NCBI GenBank assembly: GCA_018366495.1
Contig: JAGZHZ010000014.1
Coordinates: 1-64,000, forward strand
DNA length: 64,000 bases
Direction: 5' to 3'
Origin: Clostridiales bacterium
GTDB lineage: Bacteria; Bacillota; Clostridia; Lachnospirales; Lachnospiraceae
Part shown: one piece after another, positions 27,910 to 36,775 of the stretch
Position numbering within the stretch: position 1 is the stretch's first letter
Layout of the letters: each line of letters begins with the position of its first letter
Made by a program: the position numbers and the translations under genes
The notes under the pieces: generated by a model
Database searches by the model: none
What the model was told of the DNA's origin: nothing
What the model saw: only the letters and a program-made list of their open reading frames with translations

Positions 27910-27999
27910 CTATATTGCGTTAGATACATATTGGTTATAGTATTCAGAGTGTCTTAGATCATCTACAACATTCATTTTTCCATCATTTCTTGCAGGCAC
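27910..27999 (-). pseudogene. Remnant of intron-encoded reverse transcriptase N-terminus (intron 2)
   Basis: A 29-codon frame (GTG start, VPARNDGKMNVV then DDLRHSEYYNQY) lies just upstream of domain V, where the maturase gene sits in complete introns (domain IV). The DxLRHxEYY segment matches the remnant in intron 1 and, from memory, the first residues of bacterial group II intron reverse transcriptases. All catalytic domains are gone. Confidence 0.65.
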
Positions 28000-28754
28000 A
28001 AGGCATCACCTCTTTCTTTTACAGATTGAGTGACTTTTTGGTCGTACTCGAAATCCTTGTTGTAGATTCGTTATTCCTATTATTTTAAAACCGACTTGTG
28101 CCCATTCCTCCACTCTCATTACAAGAGCTTCATAGGTTCGAACACTGCTTTTCAGCATTGATTCGGTTGCTTATTATTCTTCGTCAACCTATTCCTTTAT
28201 AGGAACCCAATACCTTTCCTCGTACCGATAATTCTATCTTTACATTTATACCCTTAGGTGCCTAGCTCTGCTCCTGTTGGCTTGATAAGACCCGCCGACT
28301 CTAACTTGTCTTCGTCTTATATGGTTTTTCATAACAAATATTCTTACCAGACCACACCAACGATGCGTTAGCATCCCTATGAGTTTCCCCATAGGCTTCA
28401 TATAGTTGCTTAAATTCGCTGGTTCGTCAGTTGTGTAAATGCCACAACATTCTCTCCATAGGTATTTTATAGACTCCCGACATATCATTAACCATGCCTT
28501 TCATAATCGCTTCACACAGGTGGGCTCTAACCTCTTTTGTGCCAATGTTACTATCGGTTATTACTGAGTTTAGGCTAACTTCTGCCGACTTCACCGAACT
28601 TCTGACCACTAATGTTTCCATTTATGCAGCCAGTCGGAGTATTAGAGGTGATGTTTCAAGGCGTTACTCTATCATTCCATCACTCGAATTATCAGTTCTC
28701 CTCCCGTTTAAGAGTGCTGCCTCTTTGTTTATTTAAAGGTAGAACGAGTCGAAC

Positions 28755-28991
28755 ATTTATTAAACGCATATCTTGCAAAATCTGTCATTTCATCAAAAAT
28801 TTTGTTTGCTGTCTCTTCTGGAATTCCATTGCTGATACATCCCGGAACTCCTTCTTCCGGATTTCCATATACAAAATTCTGACGTTCCTTTGCCATGACT
28901 TCTGCTTTTTTCTTTGACATTGCTCTACGCACAAGATCGCTTCTTCCAAGTGTATAGCCTGCAAGATCACGGACAATTCTCATTACTTGTT
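28755..28991 (-). CDS. dnaE: DNA polymerase III alpha subunit, exon 2
   Basis: A 237-base exon (79 codons) between the two introns. It encodes (E)QVMRIVRDLAGYTLGRSDLVR, then the conserved KKKAEVMAKERQNFVYG, GIPEETANKIFDEM and TDFARYAFNK(S). This is the fingers segment of DnaE that directly follows YGCIVYQ of exon 1. The frame and the conserved motifs are intact, so the exon is under constraint and still used. Confidence 0.93.
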
Positions 28992-29038
28992 ATAGCGATA
29001 GGTAAGCCTTTGATATTATCTCCAGCTTTTCCCCCACT

Positions 29039-29076
29039 CCACACCGTGCATGCGAGTTTCCCCGCACACGGCGTTC
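29039..29076 (-). ncRNA. Domain V of group II intron 1
   Basis: Hairpin GAACGCCGTGTGCG...CGCATGCACGGTGTGG on the minus strand with a GGAAAC apex. It pairs as in intron 2, with the triad reading CGC. Confidence 0.82.
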
Positions 29077-29135
29077 CATCGCTGCAATTCCTGTTCATTC
29101 TATTCAAATAACCTAAAAAGATTATAAATCTATTC

Positions 29136-29267
29136 TTACAAGTTATCCATTAGATCATGAAATTCCGAGCCCTTTATGCTTTCATTATAAAATTCATCGA
29201 AGATGCTCTGCATATCATAATATTCGTTATGTCTCAAACTATCAATGCATTTTGTCTTTTTAGGCAT
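29136..29267 (-). pseudogene. Remnant of intron-encoded reverse transcriptase N-terminus (intron 1)
   Basis: A 43-codon frame, MPKKTKCIDSLRHNEYYDMQ followed by SIFDEFYNESIKGSEFHDLM and a stop. From memory this resembles the first residues of bacterial group II intron reverse transcriptases. It lies in domain IV, the normal maturase site. The polymerase, maturase and endonuclease domains are deleted, so it cannot support splicing. Confidence 0.68.
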
Positions 29268-30065
29268 AGGGTTCTCACTTCCTTTCTTTTGGATTGAAAG
29301 TGAGCCTTTTTAGTCATGCACGAAATCCCTATTTAAATTTGAATGAATAAATTAAGGTTAATTAACTTAGTTTTAATAATTGCAGCGACTTGTGGCCATT
29401 CCTCCATTCCCATTACAGAAACTTCACAGGTTCGACCACTACTTTTCAGCACTGGTTTGGTTGCTTATTATTCTTCGTCAACCTATAATTCTTTCGAATC
29501 ACCCAATACCTTTCCTCGTTCCACAACTTCTATCTGTACATATTTCGTTAGGTGCTCAATATAGACCTGTTAGCTTGAATATGCCCGCCATTCGAAAATT
29601 TCGCATATTATGGTATTTCATAACCAAGATTCTTACTTTACCACACTAACACCGTTACAAGCGGCCCTGTATGTTTCCATACAGTCATATCTAGATCCTT
29701 TAAATTCTCGAGTTTGTCAGTCGTTATGACATACTCACCATAGAAACTTTATAGACTTCCGACATATCACAAACCATATCTCATACTTTAATCTTTCATG
29801 GCAGGTGGATTCCAGCCACTTTTGTACCAACCTTACTTGATTATTTCTTTAACTTAGGTGTGCTTCTGCCGACTTTACCGAGCTTCTAACATATCAGCTT
29901 TCGCTTTTATATGCTAGTCGGAGTATTAAAGAGTATGTTTCAGAGCGTTACCTCTTCATTCCATACTTCGAAGTTGTAGTTCTCCATTTTTCATTTCAAT
30001 GCTTTGGCATTTAATCTGAACAACGTGCCTAGTCTTTGTTGATTTAAACTAGGAACGAGTCGCAC

Positions 30066-32079
30066 CTTGATAGACAATACATCCGTATGTCGCTTCTAAA
30101 ATAGGCTCCAGCTTCTCACAGTCGTATTTTATACTCTCCGGATGATTTTTTCCCTGAATATATTGTGGAATAAATTCCATCGGACCTGGTCGATAAAGAG
30201 AAATTCCTGCAATGATATCCTCCAGACTCTGCGGTTTGAGTTCCTTCATGAACCCCTTCATGCCGCCGCTCTCCAACTGGAAAATCCCTTCTGTCTTTCC
30301 GCTTCCGATCAGAGCCAGCACTTCACGATCATTATAATCAATATGATCGATATCAATCGTCTTTCCAGAGCTTTTCTCTGCCAGTTCTACTGCCTTTTGA
30401 ATTACTGTCAATGTCCGCAGTCCCAAAAAATCCATTTTAAGAAGCCCTAACTCTTCCAGTGTTGTCATCGTAAATTGGGTTGTGATAGACCCGTCAGATG
30501 CTCTTGAAAGCGGAACATACTCATCCACATTTTTCTGGCTGATCACGACGCCTGCCGCGTGCATGGATGTATGGCGCGGTAATCCTTCCAGACGTTTTGC
30601 CATATCAATCAGCTTTTTCACTTGACTGTCTTCTTCGTACGCTTTTCGCAGTTCCATACTCTTTTTCAAAGCCTTGTCAATGGTGATATTCAGCTCATTC
30701 GGTATCATCTTTGCAATATTGTCCACCATCGCATACGGCAGATCCATCACACGTCCGACATCCCGAATGACACCGCGCGCAGCCAGCGTACCAAATGTCA
30801 CGATCTGCACCACTCTGTCTTTGCCATATTTTTCTACCACATAGTCGATTACTTCCTGTCTTCTCTCAAAGCAAAAGTCGATATCAATATCTGGCATGGA
30901 GACACGTTCCGGATTTAAAAATCGTTCAAACAGAAGATCATATTTCATCGGGTCCAGTTTTGTGATATCCAACGTGTAGGAAACCACGCTTCCAGCTGCG
31001 GAACCTCGTCCCGGACCTACTATAATTCCATTTTCTCTTGCATAGTGAATGAAATCCCATACAATCAGGAAATAGTCGATATATCCCATCTCTTTGATGA
31101 CGCCCAGTTCATATTCCAGGCGTTGAACTAACTCAGGCGTCGGATTTTCATATTTTCTTTCTAATCCTTCTCTGCACAGTTTATTCAGATATTCCCATGA
31201 CGTATATCCATCAGGAACATCAAATTTCGGCAGTTTTGTCACTCCAAATTCTATTTCTACATGGCATCTTTCAGCAATCTTATTTGTATTTTCCAATGCT
31301 TCCAGAGCATATGGAAATAATTGTGCCATCTCCTCATATGACTTGACATAATACTGACCGCCCTCATATCGCATTCTGTTTTCGTCTGCCAGTTTTTTGC
31401 CTGTCTGGAGGCACAGCAGAATATCATGAGGTTCAGCATCTTCTGCATATGTGTAATGCACGTCATTTGTCGCTACAAGCGGAATGCCTGTATCCTGACT
31501 CAGTCTCAGCTGCTGCTGATTAACTGTCTTCTGGGTCGGTATGCCATGATCTTGAATCTCCAAAAAGAAATTTCCCTTTCCAAAAATTTCTTCATATTCA
31601 AGAGCAGATTTTTTCGCTTCCTCATACATTCCTCTTGTCAGATATTTCTGCACCTCTCCTGCAAGACAAGCGCTCAGAGCGATAATGCCTTCGTGATACT
31701 TGCGTAAAATTTCTTTATCGACACGCGGTTTGTAATAAAATCCTTCCACAAATCCTTTTGACACAATCTTCATCAAGTTCTGATAACCTGTATTATTTTC
31801 AGCCAGAAGTACAAGATGATAATATCGGTCATCTCCTCCTGCCTCCCTGTCAAATCTGGAATTTGGCGCCACATATACTTCACATCCCAAAATAGGATTA
31901 ATTCCAGCTGCTTTTGCCTCTTTATAAAAATCAATTACGCCAAACATCACACCGTGATCTGTGATCGCGGCGCTGTCCATCCCCAGTTCCTTGACACGGG
32001 CAACATATTCTTTTATCTTGTTTGATCCATCTAAAAGACTATACTCCGTGTGCGTGTGTAAATGAGTAAAATTCATCAC
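30066..32079 (-). CDS. dnaE: DNA polymerase III alpha subunit, exon 1 (N-terminal part)
   Basis: DnaE-type replicative DNA polymerase; in Firmicutes it extends primers alongside PolC. Exon 1 gives 671 codons plus one base. It has the PHP domain (HTHTEYSLLDG near residue 6, AAITDHGVMFG, ILGCEVYVAP), the palm with GPGRGSAAGS and the catalytic aspartates in MPDIDIDF (about residues 397-404), and ends at YGCIVYQ where intron 1 begins. Reading on into the intron adds only GATRS before a stop, giving a truncated 676-residue product. All catalytic residues seen are intact, and the three exons rejoin to 1160 residues, so I treat this as a live gene that needs splicing. Confidence 0.94.
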
Positions 32080-32228
32080 TGCTCTCCTTTCTTATATTTT
32101 TTTACTTTCTGTTTTATTATTCATAAATCAACTGATCATGAAGAAAAAAACAGAGAAATTTTCCTGTTTCTAACAATAGAAACAAGAAGACTTCTCTCTA
32201 TTTTTCTGCCATTTTTATCTTGGACTGA

Positions 32229-33164
32229 CTATACAATTCTTTCCATCAAAATCATAATTCCTACTGCAAAGACAACTCCTGCTGCAAATGCCGGAGTGAC
32301 CATCTTTACTTTTTTTCCATCTTCTGATTGTCTCTTCAGGAAAATCTGCTTCATATGATCTTCCGATCCGCAATGATGAACAATCCACAAAAATACACTA
32401 AAGGCAAGAACACCCATAATACAGGCAAACGTTGTATATCCCATCAGCATTTCTGTCAGATCTGCTCTTGTCACCTCCTGAAGAGCGGTCTCCCCCGCTG
32501 AATTGAACATCTGATTCTGAAACCACAAAGCTGCTACACTTTGCGCATTGAATGTAAAATGAGCAATCATGGAAGAAAAAATGCTTCCTGTCGCTTCAAC
32601 CAGCAGCGCAAGGATCACTCCAAGCACAATTGCATAAGAAAACTGATTAAAATTCAGGTGCATGAATCCAAAGACTGCACCGCTGATCACAGCCGCTTTC
32701 AAAATTCCACCAGATTTATACAGCTGAAAATACACGCCCCGCACCATACACTCTTCTGACACAGCAGGTAAAACTGCCATCATCAACAAATTTAAGGCAA
32801 GTGTATTTCCTGTCATCTGCTGATCAATACCTGCCACCGCATTCTCCACAAACAGCATAGATACCAAGTTAATCCATGCCGTCACCGGAATCAGCAATAT
32901 GGCAAATAAGATCACCATCAGCATCGTGGAAACAGAGATTTTGCGAAATGGAATCAGATGCAGTGGATTTGTTTTCGTGACAGCCAGACAGATTACAATC
33001 GGAATCCAGAACAACAGCTGAGAAACGATCAGATTCATCTCTCCTGAAAGCGATATCCCACTTCGCCCCATCCAAAAAGATACTGCCATCACAAAACATA
33101 GTGTTCCAAGGAACAGTCTGTTTGTATTTCTGACCGTTCTCTGTTCATTGCTTTGTTCTGTCAT
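32229..33164 (-). CDS. CPBP-family intramembrane metalloprotease
   Basis: A membrane protease of the CAAX-protease/bacteriocin-processing (CPBP, Abi) family, 311 residues with about eight hydrophobic segments. The conserved motifs are present: EECMVR (Glu137-Glu138, Arg142), FGFMHLNFN (His169) and MIAHFTFN (His202), which form the metal site. The N-terminus and the tail after residue 265 are charged. The substrate cannot be inferred; family members process peptides or act in self-immunity. It starts one base after the stop of the methyltransferase gene, so the two are translationally linked. Confidence 0.9.
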   Translation of the reverse strand: MTEQSNEQRTVRNTNRLFLGTLCFVMAVSFWMGRSGISLSGEMNLIVSQLLFWIPIVICLAVTKTNPLHLIPFRKISVSTMLMVILFAILLIPVTAWINLVSMLFVENAVAGIDQQMTGNTLALNLLMMAVLPAVSEECMVRGVYFQLYKSGGILKAAVISGAVFGFMHLNFNQFSYAIVLGVILALLVEATGSIFSSMIAHFTFNAQSVAALWFQNQMFNSAGETALQEVTRADLTEMLMGYTTFACIMGVLAFSVFLWIVHHCGSEDHMKQIFLKRQSEDGKKVKMVTPAFAAGVVFAVGIMILMERIV

Positions 33165-33165
33165 A

Positions 33166-33759
33166 TCAATGCCTCTTTTCTTTTTTCTTCAAAAGAATAT
33201 TAACCCATTTCTCATCTCTTCCGTCTCTTACATCATCACTGAGCCATGTTTCTAAAACTTCCATTTCTCTTTGTCTGCTCATCATCTCTTCCAGAGACTG
33301 AGGCGTATAATCATGAAAAAGACGATGATTTCGATATTCTTCCCCTTCCCCGTATTTAAAAGAAGCATATAAAATGCCTTCCGGCTTCAATGCTCTGCAT
33401 ACTTTCTGCATGATCTGATCCATCTCTTCTTCCGGCACATGGAGCAGAGAAGCACACGCCCATATGCCGTCAAATACTTCCTCAAAATCCATCTCATCAA
33501 ATCTCATATTCAGGACTTCCTTGCCCATCGTAATCTCTGCAAGCTTACACATTTCAGCTGATCCATCCAGCAAAGTCACATAGCATCCAGCTTCCTCAAA
33601 AGCCTTTCCATCCCTTCCCGAACCGCATCCAAGATCAAGCACATCTGCATTTTCTGGAAGCAGCTCTAAAAACTTGTTTCGGATTTCGCTCATATCGACA
33701 TCTACCGTGTTCTCATAATATACGTTTGCATATCGCTCATAATAATCTATTGAATCCAA
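33166..33759 (-). CDS. Class I SAM-dependent methyltransferase
   Basis: A 197-residue small-molecule type methyltransferase. Motif I is DVLDLGCGSGRDGKAFEEAG (about residues 40-59), followed by YVTLLDGSAEMCKLAE (motif II acid) and FDGIWACASLLHVPEEEM (post-II/III). The fold is complete with GILYASFKYG and a short C-terminal sheet ending in a Lys-rich tail. The substrate is unknown; the sequence resembles UbiE/tellurite-resistance-like (TehB-type) methyltransferases only in fold. Upstream partner of the CPBP protease. Confidence 0.85.
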   Translation of the reverse strand: MDSIDYYERYANVYYENTVDVDMSEIRNKFLELLPENADVLDLGCGSGRDGKAFEEAGCYVTLLDGSAEMCKLAEITMGKEVLNMRFDEMDFEEVFDGIWACASLLHVPEEEMDQIMQKVCRALKPEGILYASFKYGEGEEYRNHRLFHDYTPQSLEEMMSRQREMEVLETWLSDDVRDGRDEKWVNILLKKKEKRH

Positions 33760-33858
33760 AATTTCCCTTCTCCTTTTTCTGTATGATTTTATGCTTTTTA
33801 TTATATCAGAATTCCCTCATAAGGTAAAGCCAGAGGGACACCAAAAGAATTATAAAGT

Positions 33859-33909
33859 CAAAAAGACCATATCCGGCACACATTTTCTGTGTCGGATATG
33901 GTCTTTTTC
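33859..33909 (-). terminator. Terminator after the 80-residue protein gene
   Basis: A 19-base stem with one G-T pair, AAAGACCATATCCGGCACA against TGTGTCGGATATGGTCTTT, a 7-base loop, and T-runs on both strands. It is about 65 bases beyond the stop at 33974 and could act in either direction. Confidence 0.85.
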
Positions 33910-33973
33910 TTCTTATGTCAGGCAGAGTATCCTTCTCTGCATCAATTCTGTTTCGTTTCAGAACAGCCAAAGC

Positions 33974-34216
33974 TTATTTTACATTGCTGTTCATCATAAA
34001 ATCAATCAGTTTATCGATATCTTCTTTTTCATGTGCTACAATTTCCAGCTCTGGAATTTCACCATTGGAGAAGATATTTGCCATAGAAACATACTGAGAA
34101 AGTTTGGATTTCAGATTTAATCTGTCTCCTTCTCCTGTAAGTAACTCTACCTTTCCTTTACAGCTGTCGATTACTTTGAAGAATTTATCAATGTCTGTGA
34201 TGTTTTGTACCTTCAT
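33974..34216 (-). CDS. Conserved small cytoplasmic protein
   Basis: An 80-residue protein starting at ATG 34216 (MKVQNITDIDKFF), chosen because AAAGGAG lies 8 bases upstream; an in-frame TTG at 34234 has no such site. Predicted alpha/beta, acidic, no membrane segment. Segments such as DKFFKVIDSCKGKVELLT and IPELEIVAHEKEDIDKLIDFMM look conserved and I recall near-identical proteins in other Lachnospiraceae, some carrying an unsupported 'polyA polymerase' label. It has its own promoter and terminator, so it is a single-gene unit. Function unknown. Confidence 0.75.
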   Translation of the reverse strand: MKVQNITDIDKFFKVIDSCKGKVELLTGEGDRLNLKSKLSQYVSMANIFSNGEIPELEIVAHEKEDIDKLIDFMMNSNVK

Positions 34217-34257
34217 ACAAATCTCTCCTTTCAAAAATCCCTTCCTGTTACGCCCTA

Positions 34258-34286
34258 ACTATAACCTAATTTTCCTTTAAAATCAA
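34258..34286 (-). promoter_or_regulatory. Promoter of the 80-residue protein gene
   Basis: Minus strand TTGATT (34286-34281), 17-base spacer, TATAGT (34263-34258), about 40 bases before the ATG. Confidence 0.5.
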
Positions 34287-34468
34287 CTATATTTTGGTAA
34301 TTTCGGAATATTTCCATACTTTTTTTTACTTTCCCGAAAACTGCTGTGATTATTTCACCATTCAGAAACCCTTTTTTCCTTATCTGTAGTGAGTTTCTGC
34401 CTATATTTTACTGGCACAGCAGATAAAACAAACCGGCTTATATGGAATTTTTTTCCAAAAACAGACTT

Positions 34469-34843
34469 TTATTTCTCTGCGATCGCCTCGATCTCAATCA
34501 AAACATCTTTCGGCAGTCTTGCCACTTCAACGCAGGAGCGGGCCGGATATACGCCTGTAAAATATTTTGCATAAATCTCATTGATCTTTCCGAAATCATT
34601 CATCTCTTTGATAAACACGGTTGTCTTTACTACCTTTTCTGCACTGCTTCCAGCCTCTGTCAAAAGATTTACAAGATTTTTAATCGCCTGGTCTGCCTGT
34701 GCTTCCACGCCCTTTGGAATTTCACCTGTTGCTGGATTTACAGGAATCACTCCTGACGTAAAAATCATTCCATTGATCTCAATTGCCTGTGAGTATGGAC
34801 CGATTGCTGCTGGAGCCTTATCTGTGCTGATTGCTTTTTTCAT
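34469..34843 (-). CDS. ridA: RidA-family reactive imine deaminase
   Basis: Hydrolyses reactive 2-imino/enamine intermediates made by PLP enzymes such as threonine dehydratase. 124 residues, the normal size. Signature segments: APAAIGPYSQAIEING, FTSGVIPVNPATGEI, and the C-terminal YPARSCVEVARLPKD with the conserved Arg that binds the substrate carboxylate, ending IEIEAIA. A strong AGGAGG precedes the ATG. It follows cvfB by about 80 bases, which contain an AT-rich inverted repeat. Confidence 0.93.
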   Translation of the reverse strand: MKKAISTDKAPAAIGPYSQAIEINGMIFTSGVIPVNPATGEIPKGVEAQADQAIKNLVNLLTEAGSSAEKVVKTTVFIKEMNDFGKINEIYAKYFTGVYPARSCVEVARLPKDVLIEIEAIAEK

Positions 34844-34875
34844 TTTAGGTATCCTCCTGTCTTTTGTCTTATATC

Positions 34876-34902
34876 ATGATATTTTTCCTTTAAAAATATC
34901 AT
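34876..34902. repeat. AT-rich inverted repeat between cvfB-like gene and ridA
   Basis: Perfect 11-base arms ATGATATTTTT/AAAAATATCAT with a 5-base loop. No T-run follows on the minus strand, so it may be a processing or partial termination site; this is uncertain. Confidence 0.4.
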
Positions 34903-34922
34903 TTTCTTTTAAAAAATTATTT

Positions 34923-35759
34923 TCATTTTACTTTTCTAATTCTGTTTTCTGTAATTTCGATGCGTCCCTGCTTCAGGAGACGGCCTACTGCGCGTTTAAA
35001 AGCATTTTTGCTCAAGCCAAATTCTCTCTGAATAATCTCCGGAGAAACTTTATCGTTGAAAGGCAAAACACCTTCAAATTCCTCAATCACACCCATCACC
35101 GCTTCCGCATCTTCGTCAATCTGAATATATGCTTTTTCTCTCGCAGTCAAATCCAGTTTCCCATCCGGTTTGACACCGGTCACGCGCAGCTGTACCACAT
35201 CTCCTGCATGATACCGCTCTCCTGCCTCTTTCGCCTGAATCAGACCGGAATACTTTCCGTCGACAGCTACAAAAGCGCCAAATGTTTTACTGATTTCATA
35301 TACAATTCCTGTTACATGATCGTCCTTTTTATAGGAAGACTCTTTGCACAAGTATGGATAAATTTTCATTGTGGCACAGAGACGGCTGCTTTTATCAATA
35401 TATAAAGCCACCAAAACCTGATCGTTCTCCCGTACTCTCTTTGTCTGCTCTTTAAATGGCAGAAGCAGATCCTTTTCCAGTCCCCAGTCCAGAAAAGCTC
35501 CTATTTTCCCAACCTCTTTAACTGTCAGCTGTGCGATTCCTCCAAGTTCCAGCATCGGTCTGCGTGTCGTTGCGATCATTCGGTCTTTAGAATCTTTATA
35601 AAGAAAAACTTCTATCTTTGTACCCAATTCCGCATTTTCCGGAACTTCTTTTTGAGGAAGCAGTACTTTTTCAGAAGCTCCCTCCCCTTCTGCAAGGTAA
35701 ACGCCAAAATTGACGCATTTTATCACTGTTAATTCCTGTTTTTTCCCTAATTGCAGCAT
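34923..35759 (-). CDS. CvfB-type S1 RNA-binding protein
   Basis: A 278-residue protein with tandem S1-like RNA-binding domains and a C-terminal winged helix, the CvfB (conserved virulence factor B) layout. The first domain is LTVIKCVNFGVYLAEGEG, the second LTVKEVGKIGAFLDWGLEKDLLLPF, the third VTGIVYEISKTFGAFVAVDGKYSGLI. The winged helix is VSPEIIQREFGLSKNAFKRA near the end. In staphylococci CvfB affects virulence gene expression; here a general RNA-linked regulatory role is inferred. It lies 31 bases after the thioesterase gene and probably shares its transcript. Confidence 0.88.
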   Translation of the reverse strand: MLQLGKKQELTVIKCVNFGVYLAEGEGASEKVLLPQKEVPENAELGTKIEVFLYKDSKDRMIATTRRPMLELGGIAQLTVKEVGKIGAFLDWGLEKDLLLPFKEQTKRVRENDQVLVALYIDKSSRLCATMKIYPYLCKESSYKKDDHVTGIVYEISKTFGAFVAVDGKYSGLIQAKEAGERYHAGDVVQLRVTGVKPDGKLDLTAREKAYIQIDEDAEAVMGVIEEFEGVLPFNDKVSPEIIQREFGLSKNAFKRAVGRLLKQGRIEITENRIRKVK

Positions 35760-35790
35760 ATTTTTATTTCCTCACTCTATTTTTCTCATT

Positions 35791-36525
35791 TTAATGACTG
35801 TAAGCGTCTGTTTTTAAAGCGCCCTTCAGCACAACAACTGCATATGGCTTGTGTGATTCATCGCACAAAGCCACTTCACAGCATCCCGGCTCCTGCTTTA
35901 CAATCGGAATCACCGTATCATGCAAAAGCGCCGCTTTCTTATATTCCGCTCTCATCGAACAGACACAAAAGTCGTCCGGCAGGTATTCCTGTGCCATTGC
36001 AATATATTCTTCATTATTTACATGATTATTTGTATCCAGATATCTGCTGTTTATTTGGAATCCCGGCATCTGCGTGCCGCCTTCCGGAAAAGGAATCTTT
36101 CTCGGAGCATACTCCATCTCATATGGATTTTCCAGTTTATATTTTTCCAGTTCCTCCTGATCAATTTTAGCAGGATGTCCCGTCTCCAAATCCACAAAAA
36201 TCCAATTGGTATTGGCGTATGCCAGCACTTCTTCCTTTTCATCCAGAAGCAGAAAATTCCTTTCTCCCAAAAAACCTTTAAAAGCATGAGGCCACGTTTT
36301 AACCGTAATGTTTTCTCCCATGGAAGGATAGCGTTTCACTTCAATCTGCCAGGAGGAAAGCATCCACGCTTTCTTTCTGGAGGATAAATATTTCCATCCC
36401 AGTCCAAGCGATTCCGAATGAAATGTGCTGCAGTCCTGAAAATAGTTTACTAATGCCGGCAATGTCAGTTTCCCGTCCACACCGGTTTCACTGTAACGCA
36501 CTCTGCATTTCCATTCATACCCCAT
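35791..36525 (-). CDS. Acyl-ACP thioesterase
   Basis: Releases free fatty acids from acyl carrier protein, like plant FatA/FatB. 244 residues, a double hotdog fold. The first hotdog has VRYSETGVDGKLTLPALVNYFQ and a WMLSSWQIEVKRYP strand; the second has SRYLDTNNHVNNEEYI, which contains the conserved Asp, Asn and His of the proposed catalytic network. GGAGG lies 7 bases before the ATG. Bacterial members are common in gut Clostridia. Its adjacency to the cvfB-like gene is probably transcriptional only. Confidence 0.9.
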   Translation of the reverse strand: MGYEWKCRVRYSETGVDGKLTLPALVNYFQDCSTFHSESLGLGWKYLSSRKKAWMLSSWQIEVKRYPSMGENITVKTWPHAFKGFLGERNFLLLDEKEEVLAYANTNWIFVDLETGHPAKIDQEELEKYKLENPYEMEYAPRKIPFPEGGTQMPGFQINSRYLDTNNHVNNEEYIAMAQEYLPDDFCVCSMRAEYKKAALLHDTVIPIVKQEPGCCEVALCDESHKPYAVVVLKGALKTDAYSH

Positions 36526-36625
36526 AATCTTCCTCCATTCTGCCGCCTTTGACTGGCCGCAAGCGCACGATATCCTTTTTCAGGCAGATATACGCATCTG
36601 ATTCTTTCCTATTTCAATATCTGCA

Positions 36626-36676
36626 TAAAAAAATAGCTGTCTCTCAGCGAAACATTTCATTTCGTTAAAGACAGCT
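36626..36676 (-). terminator. Terminator of tRNA-Gln
   Basis: Stem AGCTGTCT/AGACAGCT (36635-36642 with 36669-36676) with an inner CGAAA/TTTCG pairing, followed on the minus strand by seven T. It begins 8 bases after the tRNA 3' end. Confidence 0.85.
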
Positions 36677-36683
36677 TGTAGAG

Positions 36684-36756
36684 CTGGGCTAGAAGGATTC
36701 GAACCTTCACAATGACGGAGTCAGAGTCCGTTGCCTTACCGTTTGGCGATAGCCCA
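36684..36756 (-). tRNA. tRNA-Gln (anticodon CUG)
   Basis: A 73-base cloverleaf on the minus strand. Acceptor TGGGCTA pairs with TAGCCCA, with discriminator G. The anticodon arm is ACGGA-CTCTGAC-TCCGT, anticodon CTG. The T arm is TGAAGG-TTCGAAT-CCTTCT. CCA is not encoded, so it must be added after transcription. It stands alone with its own promoter and terminator. Confidence 0.93.
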
Positions 36757-36775
36757 TTGCCTCAAGACAAGATGT

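Larger units (their letters stand above)
27792..28754 (-). mobile_element. Group II intron 2 in dnaE, without intact maturase
   Basis: A 963-base insertion in dnaE between FNK(S) and HAAAYA. The 5' end reads GTTCGACTCGTTC (28754 downward), a variant of the GTGYG consensus. The 3' end reads TTACCTATCACTAT and stops at 27792. A domain V hairpin with GAAA loop lies at 27844-27881, 52 bases from the 3' end. Large parts match intron 1, for example TTGCTTATTATTCTTCGTCA on the plus strand at 28167-28186. There is no complete reverse transcriptase, only a 29-codon remnant. Splicing must therefore use a maturase supplied in trans or be autocatalytic. Exact ends are inferred from restoring the DnaE frame and motif. 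Confidence 0.9.
28992..30065 (-). mobile_element. Group II intron 1 in dnaE, without intact maturase
   Basis: A 1074-base insertion that splits the YQEQVM motif of DnaE after the first base of the Glu codon. The 5' end reads GTGCGACTCGTTCC (30065 downward), matching the GTGYG consensus. The 3' end reads TTACCTATCGCTAT and stops at 28992. Domain V is at 29039-29076, 47 bases from the 3' end, followed by a small AAGC...GCTT stem that could be domain VI. No complete reverse transcriptase is present; a 43-codon N-terminal remnant sits in domain IV. It is clearly related to intron 2 along most of its length but diverged. Confidence 0.92.

Noticed and set aside
27792..30065. Inteins or a transposon interrupting dnaE
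   Set aside because: The inserts contain stop codons in the dnaE frame and no intein blocks. They have no transposase, terminal inverted repeats or target duplications, whereas group II ends and domain V are present.
27792..30065. Assigning the introns to a named group II class
   Set aside because: The CGC reading of the domain V triad alone is not enough, and the ribozyme parts look longer than typical IIC introns. A covariance-model search is needed to decide.
32161..32190. Terminator after the CPBP protease gene
   Set aside because: The hairpin (GTTTCTA/TAGAAAC) is short and AT-rich and its T-run is about 20 bases away. Too weak to call.
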